A DNA stretch of 64,000 nt from Brevibacillus_D fluminis_A (GCF_052072235.1 NZ_CM125436.1:5388001-5452000), one strand, 5' to 3'. Positions 7,714-15,117 are shown, numbered from the stretch's first letter. Numbers and translations are program-made. Notes: a model not told the origin generated them from the letters alone.

Positions 7714-8118
7714 ATGAGCAAAAATTTGCATGTACTGAACAGTGTTTTACAGGATAACAAGGAGAGCAGTTACATTGAAAGAATTAGAGATGTTTATCGG
7801 AAGTATGCCTTCACGGATCGTCAAAAGAGGGCATGTGAACTATTCTTGTTTGAGCCAACAAAAGAAAATGCTGTTAAGTCTTTAAAACTAACTCCGAAAG
7901 CATGGGTGTTTGTACGGAATTTTTTAAGTAAAGAAGAATTGACTGAGGTAATAATTTCAATTATTGAGAAAGAGAAAATTAATAGCACATATTTGAAGGT
8001 ACTAACTGGTAACGCGTTCTTAAACGATCTGGTTGATCAACTTCTTCAGACCCCTATTGCAGAAAAGATAGAAAAATATTTAAAAATCCGTGAAATGAAT
8101 AACAAACTAAGAAGGTAA
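7714..8118 (+). CDS. Uncharacterised helical protein, 134 residues
   Basis: ATG 7714 is preferred over the upstream TTG 7591 because AAAGGA stands 10 nt before it. The protein is soluble and rich in Lys/Glu helices (RIRDVYRKYAFTDRQKRACELF, cut here to its main features), with TPKAWVFVRNFLSKEEL in the middle and a basic C-terminus KIREMNNKLRR. I do not recognise the family. A decayed second copy of its 3' end lies at 7024-7174, so it belongs to a duplicated cargo gene family. A terminator follows directly. Confidence 0.6.
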   Translation: MSKNLHVLNSVLQDNKESSYIERIRDVYRKYAFTDRQKRACELFLFEPTKENAVKSLKLTPKAWVFVRNFLSKEELTEVIISIIEKEKINSTYLKVLTGNAFLNDLVDQLLQTPIAEKIEKYLKIREMNNKLRR

Positions 8119-8132
8119 TCATTCAACGTACT

Positions 8133-8167
8133 CCCCTTTGCTCATTCTGGGCAAAAGGGGATTTTTT
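8133..8167 (+). terminator. Rho-independent terminator
   Basis: CCCCTTTGC (8133-8141) and GCAAAAGGGG (8151-8160) pair with one bulged A, followed by ATTTTTTC. It lies 15 bp after the stop at 8118. Confidence 0.85.
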
Positions 8168-8363
8168 CATTACCGAAACGATCCTGCTTTGGAACATATA
8201 TTATTTCTTTGAAACAACATTGAAATCCTCGGGTTCTAATAACTGATCCCCAGCTAGGCAAAACAACAATTCCCCGTCCCGTGTTGCTCAGGATGTTTTG
8301 GGAGGTTGCTTAGTCGATCCCGGTGACATCAATAAGTTGACCTTAGCCGTGAAACGTTCCATC

Positions 8364-8421
8364 GAAAGCGAAAGTACTGTCAAAAGTGTCCTAAAGGAGC
8401 AAAAGACGGTACTTTCGCTTT
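8364..8421 (+). promoter_or_regulatory. Long leader hairpin ahead of the 355-residue gene
   Basis: The arm 8365-8381 (AAAGCGAAAGTACTGTC) pairs with 8405-8421 (GACGGTACTTTCGCTTT) with a single T-G wobble and a loop of about 23 nt. It ends 26 bp before the start codon at 8448 and has no T-run. A structured leader or protein-binding site is likely. The 280 bp from 8168 to 8447 hold no other feature. Confidence 0.5.
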
Positions 8422-8447
8422 ATAAATTTGAAAATGGAGTGATCAAA

Positions 8448-9515
8448 ATGTCCATCAACCCCAACGAGAAAGAAAAACGTGCAATCTCAGCTCTCATCCA
8501 AGATCGGATCGACGAGCACTTGGCACACTTCCCGTACGCCAGATACCCGGTCGAGCCGCTGGAGCCCTGGAGGCGAACCTTTTCCGACCCGAAATCCCTC
8601 CCATTGGAAACGCTCCGTCAGGTGCTTCGGTGGCCCCTCGGCGGCTGGGCAAGAAATGACTTGCCTTCGGCACACAGCCGGACAATCAACGCCTTCATCA
8701 AGTCGTGGCCGGAATTTACCGAAAACACAGCTTTCGAGCCATCGGAAGTCTTTCGCTTCTGGCAGCAGAAACTCACGGATTGGCAAAACGGCTTCAACGC
8801 CGTCGCATTCCTCCTGCACCTGATGCACCCCGACGCTATCGAGATCGTCGATTCACACCGGATCAGCGCCATGCGTGAGCTAATGAAAACAGCAGGACTC
8901 CCAGTCGGCGAGCATCCTCATCCCCTCTCGTTCGCCGCTTTGGAGCAGTACAGCCAGTTTTTCCGGCTCATCCTTCCGAAGCTACCCTATGGATCGGATT
9001 CGCGCAACAAGTTGGATCGCTTCCTCAAAGCTTACGGCAATCGGCACGCCTACAGGAATGTAGCAGCGGCTTTCCGGACGATCGAGCCGAGAATCCGCGA
9101 GTTTTCTTGGGAAACGGCGTCCTCAAAGCGGTTCGACCTGAGCAAGATCAAGCTCCGCTCCAACGCCGATGTTCTGTTCGCTTGCCTTCTGCTCGCATTA
9201 GAGCAAAGCGATCAAGCGGGCGCGACTCTGACGATCAGCCAGATTGCCGAGCTCATCCCTCTCGGCACTGGGGGCATCTGCAATCCTGCAAGCTACCAGT
9301 ACGCCATGATTGCCCTTTTCGGCTGCCAAAAAGGCAGAGATTACTTTCAGATGAACAATCCGGCCCTAAAAGAAGCCTTCACCAAAGAAGCCAACAACTC
9401 GGCTCGCAACATGAATTTTTGGAAGCAAAATTTAGACGAATCAGTTGCCATAAACCCGAAATATCAGCTTAACGATGGGAAAAGAAAGCGAGGAATAGCA
9501 AATGAAAGACCTTAG
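8448..9515 (+). CDS. Uncharacterised 355-residue protein
   Basis: ATG 8448 follows GGAGTGATCAAA. The frame is open further upstream to TTG 8298, but that start has no ribosome site and would run through the leader hairpin. The protein is soluble. Recognisable pieces are GFNAVAFLLHLMHPDAIEIV, a basic middle with NKLDRFLKAYGNRHAYRN, and a C-terminal ISQIAELIPLGTGGICNP segment that reads like a winged-helix or DNA-binding element. Composition is clearly more GC-rich than the restriction genes to its left, implying a different origin. A small frameshifted ORF overlaps its end. I cannot name a family. Confidence 0.65.
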   Translation: MSINPNEKEKRAISALIQDRIDEHLAHFPYARYPVEPLEPWRRTFSDPKSLPLETLRQVLRWPLGGWARNDLPSAHSRTINAFIKSWPEFTENTAFEPSEVFRFWQQKLTDWQNGFNAVAFLLHLMHPDAIEIVDSHRISAMRELMKTAGLPVGEHPHPLSFAALEQYSQFFRLILPKLPYGSDSRNKLDRFLKAYGNRHAYRNVAAAFRTIEPRIREFSWETASSKRFDLSKIKLRSNADVLFACLLLALEQSDQAGATLTISQIAELIPLGTGGICNPASYQYAMIALFGCQKGRDYFQMNNPALKEAFTKEANNSARNMNFWKQNLDESVAINPKYQLNDGKRKRGIANERP

Positions 9516-9525
9516 GGGAAAACAC

Positions 9526-9742
9526 ATGAAAGAAGATGATCTGCTGAAGCAAATCGACACATGCCCAGCTACTGGTCGTGGCTTTACTGGATTTTGTCAG
9601 ACACAGCAACGAAACGCTTCATCTCTGTGCCACAAAAAGAATCCTTTCATCCATACAGGCCATCGAGAAGAGTCTGGAAGACAACGTACTGGGGATTCGG
9701 ATTGAAAATCTGTTCCTTTCAATACAACTAATAGAGCAGTAA
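9526..9742 (+). pseudogene. Small ORF broken by a one-base frameshift
   Basis: From ATG 9526 (AGGGG 7 nt upstream) the frame begins MKEDDLLKQIDTC and then degenerates. Dropping one C in the CCC run near 9564-9566 restores QLLVVALLDFVRHSNETLHL and then CATKRILSSIQAIEKSLEDN, continuing to a stop at 9742. The restored 71-residue protein is coherent, with a hydrophobic segment then helices. A real frameshift or a sequencing error would both explain this. The intact alternative, a 67-residue reading from 9502, looks artificial. Confidence 0.5.
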
Positions 9743-10105
9743 TCACTTCCGTTTTTCTGAATCAATCGTGCTAAACATGTCCTTGACAACTCGTTGAACC
9801 ATTTTCACTTCTTCCAGACTTCTGTTCATTAAAAATGAACGGTGAACATCCAAGACCTGCTTCTTTTCGTGCAGTTCAGTCTCCACATCAATGTTCCCAA
9901 AATGGAACACTTCCGCTGGCTCAACCTCCAAAGCGCCAACAATCTTTTCCAAGGTTTCAAGGGAAATGTTACGGGTACCCCTCTCCACTCCACCCACGTA
10001 TGTATCTTGAAGCCCGGCCTTTGTGGCCAATTCTAATTGAGACAGCCCTTTCTGCTTTCGCAACACACGGATTTGGGCACCCACTAACTTCCGAAGGTCA
10101 GACAC
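9743..10105 (-). CDS. XRE-family helix-turn-helix regulator
   Basis: 120 residues from GTG 10105, with GAAGGGG 8 nt upstream. An upstream in-frame ATG at 10147 lacks a ribosome site. Residues about 5-60 are a classical Cro/CI HTH (QIRVLRKQKGLSQLELATKA, then YVGGVERGTRNISLETLEKI). A C-terminal helical part (about 65-120) probably mediates dimerisation. It is divergent from the secreted protein gene at 10260. The spacer of that gene's promoter is exactly filled by an 18-bp palindrome, a natural target for this regulator. Confidence 0.88.
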   Translation of the reverse strand: MSDLRKLVGAQIRVLRKQKGLSQLELATKAGLQDTYVGGVERGTRNISLETLEKIVGALEVEPAEVFHFGNIDVETELHEKKQVLDVHRSFLMNRSLEEVKMVQRVVKDMFSTIDSEKRK

Positions 10106-10178
10106 ATCTATCACCCCTTCTTTCCAATGGTAGAGGGGGTGTTGCAAGCTCGAAAGAATACCAAACTATCGGTTTATG

Positions 10179-10207
10179 TTGTTAAAGAACTTATAAGTTC
10201 TTATAAT
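10179..10207 (+). promoter_or_regulatory. Promoter with an 18-bp palindromic operator in its spacer
   Basis: TTGTTA (10179-10184), a 17-bp spacer and TATAAT (10202-10207). The perfect palindrome AAGAACTTATAAGTTCTT occupies 10185-10202. A dimeric repressor bound here would block polymerase on the secreted-protein gene. The neighbouring divergent XRE protein is the obvious candidate. Confidence 0.75.
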
Positions 10208-10259
10208 AGGAATATGCTAAAACATTCCAAAATTCGACATTTGAAAGGAGAATATTTAC

Positions 10260-11588
10260 TTGTTTAAGCGCCTTCTACCCATATTAACCGCCTTCACACT
10301 AGTTTTTGCAACAGTGACAAGCCTAAATCCCGTTAGCACTGCTGTCGCTAAAGAAAACTCTTCTTCTACATCGGATTACTCCTACGATTTCAGCAATCTA
10401 TCAACCAGGACCACCTGGAAAGTTCTGTTCGACAAGGACATTGATAAGTCGACTGTTAACACAAATAATATCACGATCACCAACAAGGACGGTACAACTC
10501 AGTCTGTTACCGTTACTTATAATTCCAGCAAGAAATACATCCAAGTGAAACCAAAAACCTCACTTACCAAGAAAGGTGAATTCTTTCTAACCCTTAATAG
10601 TCTGAAGGACAACAGCGGCGAGTCTCACGGGACAATGATTGTTCACTTTACTACAGGCACCTCATCCTCTACTAAGACTCAGGAAATTAATTTTGTAACC
10701 GAAGGAGGCAATGTCGGCGGGGAGATCGATCAACTTCGTGCAGAGAACAAAAAACTTCTTGAGGAAAACAAGAAGCTAAAAGAAGCGATTGAACGATTAA
10801 AGGAACGAATCCATGAGCTTGAAAACGGTAATGGTGGAGGAAGCGATCAGGACAACGCTCCTCTTAAGAACGAATACTTCACTGTTGAATATCCAAAAGG
10901 GTACAAAAAAGATGCGGATGCAATGTATAGGTATCTAGAACTGGCTATGAAGTCCTCTAAGGAGGAGTTTGGTAAACTGGGCAACGTTGAACAATGGTTG
11001 AAAGAACCAAAACCTGTTCAAGTCATTCTTTATGACAAGCCGACAGATCTGGCTGATGTTGGTCTATGGAGCCTCTGGGGTAATAATGACGGGTCATTCA
11101 CATTGCATTTGCTTGCAAAAGATGCTCACCGGTCTAACTGCTGCACGAACACTGGAAAGACCTTTGATGATACCTACTTCCGTACGACAACTGTTCACGA
11201 GATCATGACAATCCCCCTCCGAAAAGTAATTCGTGAAAAGAGTCAAGGATGGAATGACATCTATGTAGCACCTGACTGGTTTACACAAGGGATTGAGGAG
11301 TATTTCGGATTCCACTATGGCAATGACATGGATTCCGTAAACATTTTGATCAACAACGTTAAGAAAGATAAGAGTCGAATCACCTTCTCTTCAAAAGGAA
11401 TCAGCGCTAGGGATGCATATGCCGATGGTACTGTTCTCTCCTTCTTCCTGTATGAGCGTTATGGAGAAAACAGAGTTCACAAAATGCTCATGAGCAGCGA
11501 ATCCACTTGGGAGAAAGCTTTCAACAAGGAATTCGGCTCGTACTCCGACATAGAGAGAGAATTTAACAATTGGATTTCCAAAAGATAG
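10260..11588 (+). CDS. Secreted protein: Ig-like domain, coiled coil and peptidase MA-like domain
   Basis: 442 residues from TTG 10260, with GAAAGGAG 9 nt upstream. Residues 1-30 form a Sec signal peptide. Residues about 45-133 resemble an SbsA/Ig-like surface domain (VLFDKDIDKSTVNTNNITIT). Residues 155-189 are a heptad-rich coiled coil, and about 205-442 form a gluzincin (peptidase MA/M1-like) domain. That domain has HE at 313-314 and PDWFTQGIEEYFG at 338-350. The zinc motif reads HEIMT instead of HExxH, so the second zinc His is replaced by Thr and activity may be lost or altered. It is probably exported and wall-associated. Confidence 0.72.
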   Translation: MFKRLLPILTAFTLVFATVTSLNPVSTAVAKENSSSTSDYSYDFSNLSTRTTWKVLFDKDIDKSTVNTNNITITNKDGTTQSVTVTYNSSKKYIQVKPKTSLTKKGEFFLTLNSLKDNSGESHGTMIVHFTTGTSSSTKTQEINFVTEGGNVGGEIDQLRAENKKLLEENKKLKEAIERLKERIHELENGNGGGSDQDNAPLKNEYFTVEYPKGYKKDADAMYRYLELAMKSSKEEFGKLGNVEQWLKEPKPVQVILYDKPTDLADVGLWSLWGNNDGSFTLHLLAKDAHRSNCCTNTGKTFDDTYFRTTTVHEIMTIPLRKVIREKSQGWNDIYVAPDWFTQGIEEYFGFHYGNDMDSVNILINNVKKDKSRITFSSKGISARDAYADGTVLSFFLYERYGENRVHKMLMSSESTWEKAFNKEFGSYSDIEREFNNWISKR

Positions 11589-11633
11589 TAGCCCCCCTTA
11601 TTCATTAAGATCACGCAGAAAGGAACAACTGTC

Positions 11634-12512
11634 ATGAATACAATACAAAATGAAGAAAATATGACATCACAAACACCCACCGAACCAGTTAATGATCAGA
11701 AAAAAATACCCGCATGGAAAAAGGTTTTCAAGGTAGTAAAAACAATTTTCTATGCAATTGTTGCCTTTGTGTTCCTACTGAAAGTTCTCTCATGGATCGG
11801 GATCGATTTGGCTACCCCCATTGATAATCTTATTTCACAGTTTTCTGCCGAACAAAAATACGTTGATATTGTAAGGGAAGGAAACTTTAAGGCGAGACCT
11901 AACCAAAAAATCGGTGATTCGTTTGACAAGTTTTTCGGATCACCCAAGTGGACAGCGTTCAACTCAGACACTGGGCAAAAGATTGTTGAGTTTACAGGGG
12001 ATTTTACCTATCAACAGCAACAAGTGAAGGCAAGGATGCAATTTATCGTCAATCCCGAATCAGGATCATTTGAAATCCATACGATTGGTTTCAATGACAT
12101 ACCGCAAAACAAACTTATGCAGGTAGCATTATTGGCGAAAGTGTTTGAGGGTAAAGAAATTGAAGCGACCGAAAATGCTGTAACAGATTCTCAGGTTACA
12201 CCCGACCAGCCGAACACAGTAACAACTTCCGAAACCCAAAATACGGCGGTGAACACCCCTGACCAACAAGCAACAGATCTTAGTCCATCTGAAAGCTCCC
12301 CATCTGAAACAATTGTTGAGGGCTTAGCTGTTGCCTTTCCGGAAGGGATGGTTGTCGTTCTTGTAAATGACCAAGAAAAGGAGTACCCAGTAGCATCAAA
12401 TGTTGAAGTTACCGAAAGCGGTCATCCAAGCGAGTGGACAAAGCTCCAAGCAAACATGCTTCTGAATTTGACGATTGTAGATGGTGTAGTGGTAGCTATT
12501 GATATTCTTTAA
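11634..12512 (+). CDS. Membrane-anchored protein with extracytoplasmic domain
   Basis: 292 residues from ATG 11634 behind AAAGGAA. A short cytoplasmic N-terminus ends KKIPAWKKVFKVVK, and one membrane segment follows (about 38-58). An exported domain (YVDIVREGNFKARPNQKIGD, then FDKFFGSPKWTAF) and a Thr/Ser/Pro-rich linker come next. The last 70 residues (EGLAVAFPEGMVVVLVNDQE) form a small beta-domain. The GDSFDKFFGSPKW pattern recurs in Firmicute membrane proteins of unknown function, to my knowledge. It lies 45 bp after the secreted protein gene and is probably cotranscribed. Confidence 0.62.
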   Translation: MNTIQNEENMTSQTPTEPVNDQKKIPAWKKVFKVVKTIFYAIVAFVFLLKVLSWIGIDLATPIDNLISQFSAEQKYVDIVREGNFKARPNQKIGDSFDKFFGSPKWTAFNSDTGQKIVEFTGDFTYQQQQVKARMQFIVNPESGSFEIHTIGFNDIPQNKLMQVALLAKVFEGKEIEATENAVTDSQVTPDQPNTVTTSETQNTAVNTPDQQATDLSPSESSPSETIVEGLAVAFPEGMVVVLVNDQEKEYPVASNVEVTESGHPSEWTKLQANMLLNLTIVDGVVVAIDIL

Positions 12513-12540
12513 CGATAGTTGTTAGTTACTGAAATCATGA

Positions 12541-12570
12541 AAAGCTGACCAGTAGGTCGGCTTTTCTCTT
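12541..12570 (+). terminator. Rho-independent terminator
   Basis: AAAAGCTGACC (12540-12550) pairs with GGTCGGCTTTT (12555-12565) with one G-T pair, and TCTCTTT follows. It is 28 bp after the stop at 12512 and ends the presumed two-gene transcript. Confidence 0.82.
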
Positions 12571-12618
12571 TACATCAACGTATATATACCCAATAAATTA
12601 TAGAAGGAGTACCAAATA

Positions 12619-13491
12619 ATGTGGATTTTCATATTTTTGTTAGCTTTCATTGCGATGATAGCTTTCTTCATACTGGCTGTAATTAGTTTGTTTAAAAGAA
12701 AAGGTACTACTAAAAGAAATGTATTCCTTTCTTTTGTCTGCTTTGTTGTGATGATCGTTTCTGCCAATATGGAATATGCCCCTTCGTCAGATACACCTTT
12801 TGCAACAAAAACTGATGTTGGAGAGAAATCAGAAACTAGCTCCCCAAAAACATCTCCCAGTTCAACTGTTACCAAACCGGATATTAACTCAAGTACAGTT
12901 GCATATGAACAAAAAAACAACGAACAGCAGGCAACTACTAAACTTTCAGCTAAGCAGGCTGAGGCGATTATCAAGAAAGCTATCGGATTAGCCTTAAGCA
13001 CAAATGGACCTACAATTGAGATCGATGGTAAAGAATATTATTCATTTGATCCGATCTCACGAACTGAAAAAGCAGAAGGCATTTCTTATATCGTTGATAC
13101 TACTAGTGGTGATATGTTCCTTCACTCTCCAAACGGAACAATTTCATTTAGTGAGTACAAAACGCAACTCGGTATCCCTACCGAAGAAAATGATAGCAAG
13201 TCTCTATTTGTTTATTTACTTAGTCCAGAAGATTTTATCGGTCAATGGGCCAACTATGAAAGGCATGAGATTCTTACTCTTTACGAAAATGGCATGTTTG
13301 ACGAAAGCGATCAATGGATCATTCCTCATGGAGCATCTTGCTCTATATGTAATAAGTTTTGGCACTTTAAAGAAGGTAACCTTGAGTTTGATACAGATTC
13401 CGGGCCGGAAGTCTTTAAGGTAGGTTTTAAAGATGGGCATGTTATATTACTACGAGGGCAACAAGTATGGGAGCCATTTGTTCAAAATTAA
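12619..13491 (+). CDS. Two-TM membrane protein of unknown function
   Basis: 290 residues from ATG 12619 behind AGAAGGAG. There are two membrane segments (about 1-24 and 33-50), a low-complexity Ser/Thr/Pro linker (about 52-105), and then an exported part. That part has two visible regions: TIEIDGKEYYSFDPISRTEK with ISYIVDTTSGDMFLHSPNG, and a C-terminal FIGQWANYERHEILTLYENG domain with a CSIC pair. The architecture resembles the preceding 292-residue protein (anchor, linker, beta-domain), and both could act at the envelope. A scrap of a second copy of the CSIC region follows the stop. Confidence 0.62.
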   Translation: MWIFIFLLAFIAMIAFFILAVISLFKRKGTTKRNVFLSFVCFVVMIVSANMEYAPSSDTPFATKTDVGEKSETSSPKTSPSSTVTKPDINSSTVAYEQKNNEQQATTKLSAKQAEAIIKKAIGLALSTNGPTIEIDGKEYYSFDPISRTEKAEGISYIVDTTSGDMFLHSPNGTISFSEYKTQLGIPTEENDSKSLFVYLLSPEDFIGQWANYERHEILTLYENGMFDESDQWIIPHGASCSICNKFWHFKEGNLEFDTDSGPEVFKVGFKDGHVILLRGQQVWEPFVQN

Positions 13492-13510
13492 CCTACTGTG
13501 GTCATAAACC

Positions 13511-13561
13511 TCTATTGATCCTTATTCTTGCTCGATATGTAATGAAGTATTATTCAAGCAG
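13511..13561 (+). pseudogene. Fragment of a second copy of the CSIC domain
   Basis: The frame reads SIDPYSCSICNEVLFKQ, which resembles WIIPHGASCSICNKFWHFKE near the C-terminus of the preceding gene, and the DNA is similar around TGTAATAAG/TGTAATGAAG. It ends at the 36-bp repeat. It is too short for certainty. Confidence 0.4.
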
Positions 13562-13570
13562 ATATTATTA

Positions 13571-13606
13571 TTTTGCAATCGATGTATTGCAAATACGCGA
13601 TTGACC
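13571..13606. repeat. 36-bp dispersed direct repeat, copy 2
   Basis: It matches 5923-5958 with two mismatches and in the same orientation. It lies where the AT-rich cargo meets the backbone genes that start at 13811. It is probably an IS21-type end left after loss or rearrangement of an insertion sequence. Confidence 0.75.
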
Positions 13607-13611
13607 GACAA

Positions 13612-13645
13612 AGCCATTCACTCTCAAGTGGATGGCTCTTTTATA
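13612..13645 (+). terminator. Terminator-like hairpin
   Basis: AGCCATTCACT (13612-13622) pairs with AGTGGATGGCT (13627-13637) around CTCA with one mismatch, and CTTTTATATTT follows. It would insulate the backbone genes from cargo transcription. Confidence 0.65.
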
Positions 13646-13741
13646 TTTACGGAAAGGAGAATGATCGAAAACCAAAAAGATGGATGTACTGAACGACGGA
13701 CGAATGTGGTTCAGCAAATAACAACTTCTACTAATCAATAA

Positions 13742-13798
13742 AAATCGAGAGAGGCACCTTCCCCTAACGACTCTGGGGAAAGGTGCCTCTCTCGATTT
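13742..13798 (+). promoter_or_regulatory. 23-bp stem hairpin ending at the ribosome site of 13811
   Basis: The arms 13742-13764 and 13775-13798 are complementary over 23 pairs with a single bulged A, around a 10-nt loop. The right arm runs straight into AGGAGG (13800-13805) of the next gene. There is no T-run, so termination is unlikely. A protein- or RNA-controlled leader is more plausible. A 26-codon ORF (13661-13741) ends exactly at the left arm, but its ribosome site is only 1 nt from its ATG. Confidence 0.6.
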
Positions 13799-13810
13799 AG
13801 GAGGACGAAA

Positions 13811-14215
13811 ATGAGAACCATCAAAACCATACAAGATATACGCTCCTTGCAAAAAGCACGAGTTTTTCCCGAGCAATTTTCCAAGTTTTTGGAGGATCAA
13901 TTTTTAGAGTTGAAAGAGGCATTCGATTTCGATGGTGCGGACATGGCATTCACTCTGGATTTACACGGCTTCATGGTCGTTCTTGAGAAAGGAGATAATC
14001 TACGGGATCTTAGCATTGTCGGTCTAAACAGACTAAACGGCGGCTTGCTTGGCAGCCTACCGGAATTCATTGAAAAGGTGGAGTACGATCAAGAGCTATG
14101 GTACAAGATTGTCGTTATTTACACCAATGAGTACGGCATGGCGTTCTACCTTCCTGAGGTGGCTATTACCGATGATGAAGAAATCCAAACTTGGCTGGAG
14201 GCGCATGTGGAATGA
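13811..14215 (+). CDS. Uncharacterised element protein, 134 residues
   Basis: It starts at ATG 13811 behind AGGAGG and ends in an ATGA overlap with radC, so translation is coupled. It is an acidic, soluble protein (FLEDQFLELKEAFDFDGADM; IYTNEYGMAFYLPEVAITDD) with no motif I can name. Its position at the head of the RadC/DUF960 set suggests a backbone gene of the element. Confidence 0.7.
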   Translation: MRTIKTIQDIRSLQKARVFPEQFSKFLEDQFLELKEAFDFDGADMAFTLDLHGFMVVLEKGDNLRDLSIVGLNRLNGGLLGSLPEFIEKVEYDQELWYKIVVIYTNEYGMAFYLPEVAITDDEEIQTWLEAHVE

Positions 14216-14673
14216 AGACGATCAAAGAAGCAGCGAAACGGGTTAACATCGTCCGAGTGAAAATGGTGCGAGAATCAAGCCTCCTGTACCCGCAACGGCG
14301 AATTAGAACGGCTGGGGATGCTGTCGGACTGTTTCAGAAGTTTCTGGATGAAGCGGACCGAGAGCAATTCCTGTTGCTTTGCCTTTCATCCAAAAATGAA
14401 CCGACTGCCATTCACACAGTGTCCGTTGGCTCACTGAGTGCCAGTATTGTGCATCCCCGTGAGACCTTTAAAGTTGCATTCTTGGCTAATGCCAGTTCAA
14501 TCATCGTTGCTCACAACCATCCATCGGGCGATCCCACACCCAGTCAGGAGGACATCTCCCTAACTAAAACACTTATGCAAGCAGGCGATTTGCTGGGTAT
14601 CACTGTTTTGGATCACATTATCGTGGGTTCCGAGGGTACCTTTGTGAGCTTGAAGGAAAAGGGGTACATGTAA
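14212..14673 (+). CDS. RadC-family JAB/MPN domain protein
   Basis: 153 residues from ATG 14212, which overlaps the upstream stop as ATGA. The JAMM metal motif HNHPSGDPTPSQED and the downstream DHIIVG are intact. RadC-like proteins of this short form lack the N-terminal helix-hairpin-helix region of chromosomal RadC. They are common on plasmids and integrative elements. The biochemical role is unsettled despite the historical DNA-repair label. Confidence 0.9.
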   Translation: MKTIKEAAKRVNIVRVKMVRESSLLYPQRRIRTAGDAVGLFQKFLDEADREQFLLLCLSSKNEPTAIHTVSVGSLSASIVHPRETFKVAFLANASSIIVAHNHPSGDPTPSQEDISLTKTLMQAGDLLGITVLDHIIVGSEGTFVSLKEKGYM

Positions 14674-14675
14674 AC

Positions 14676-15002
14676 ATGAGTAACAGAGCCATGTTTTCCT
14701 CAGATCGATATGTCACACGAGGTGTGAACGAACTCGTGCCGTTTGAACTGCAACTCCTCCTATGGAGTATCCTTGAGAAAAGACAAGAACAAGGAGATCA
14801 ACTGGATTACCTAGAGGTTTTTGAACTTTCAGCAGAGTTTGTAGACGGGGAGCCGTTGCAGAAGATCTTGAATCGGCAAGAACAACCTTACCATCAGGAA
14901 GTGATCTACGTTAATCACATCGAAAATTTGGCCATCGGAGTTACGATTTGGGTTATCGATTCTGGAGAGTATAGCACAATGCTCCTACCACAGGAATATT
15001 AG
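14676..15002 (+). CDS. DUF960 family protein
   Basis: 108 residues starting 2 bp after the radC stop. The pattern RYVTRGVNELVPFELQLLLW, then LDYLEVFELS, QEQPYHQEVIYV and a terminal STMLLPQEY matches DUF960 proteins as I know them. These are usually found next to radC-like genes on Firmicute mobile elements. The function is unknown. Confidence 0.8.
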   Translation: MSNRAMFSSDRYVTRGVNELVPFELQLLLWSILEKRQEQGDQLDYLEVFELSAEFVDGEPLQKILNRQEQPYHQEVIYVNHIENLAIGVTIWVIDSGEYSTMLLPQEY

Positions 15003-15015
15003 TGAAGGCAAAGAC

Positions 15016-15117
15016 ATGTTCACCATCGAGCTCATTCTCGCCATTCTGCATATTCTATTTGGCGCAAAAAAAGTAAAAAACGAAAGGGATATTTTCCGTG
15101 TATCCACCATTAAATGA
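15016..15117 (+). CDS. 33-residue membrane peptide
   Basis: ATG 15016 lies 13 bp after the DUF960 stop behind a weak GAAGGC. The sequence MFTIELILAILHILFGAKKV is one hydrophobic helix with a basic end. It overlaps the start of the next small gene by 20 bp. It is too short for a family call but well placed in the operon. Confidence 0.4.
   Translation: MFTIELILAILHILFGAKKVKNERDIFRVSTIK

Noticed and set aside
8281..8370. Glycosyltransferase C-terminal remnant
   Set aside because: The peptide pattern is suggestive but only about 30 residues long, so it was not annotated as a pseudogene.
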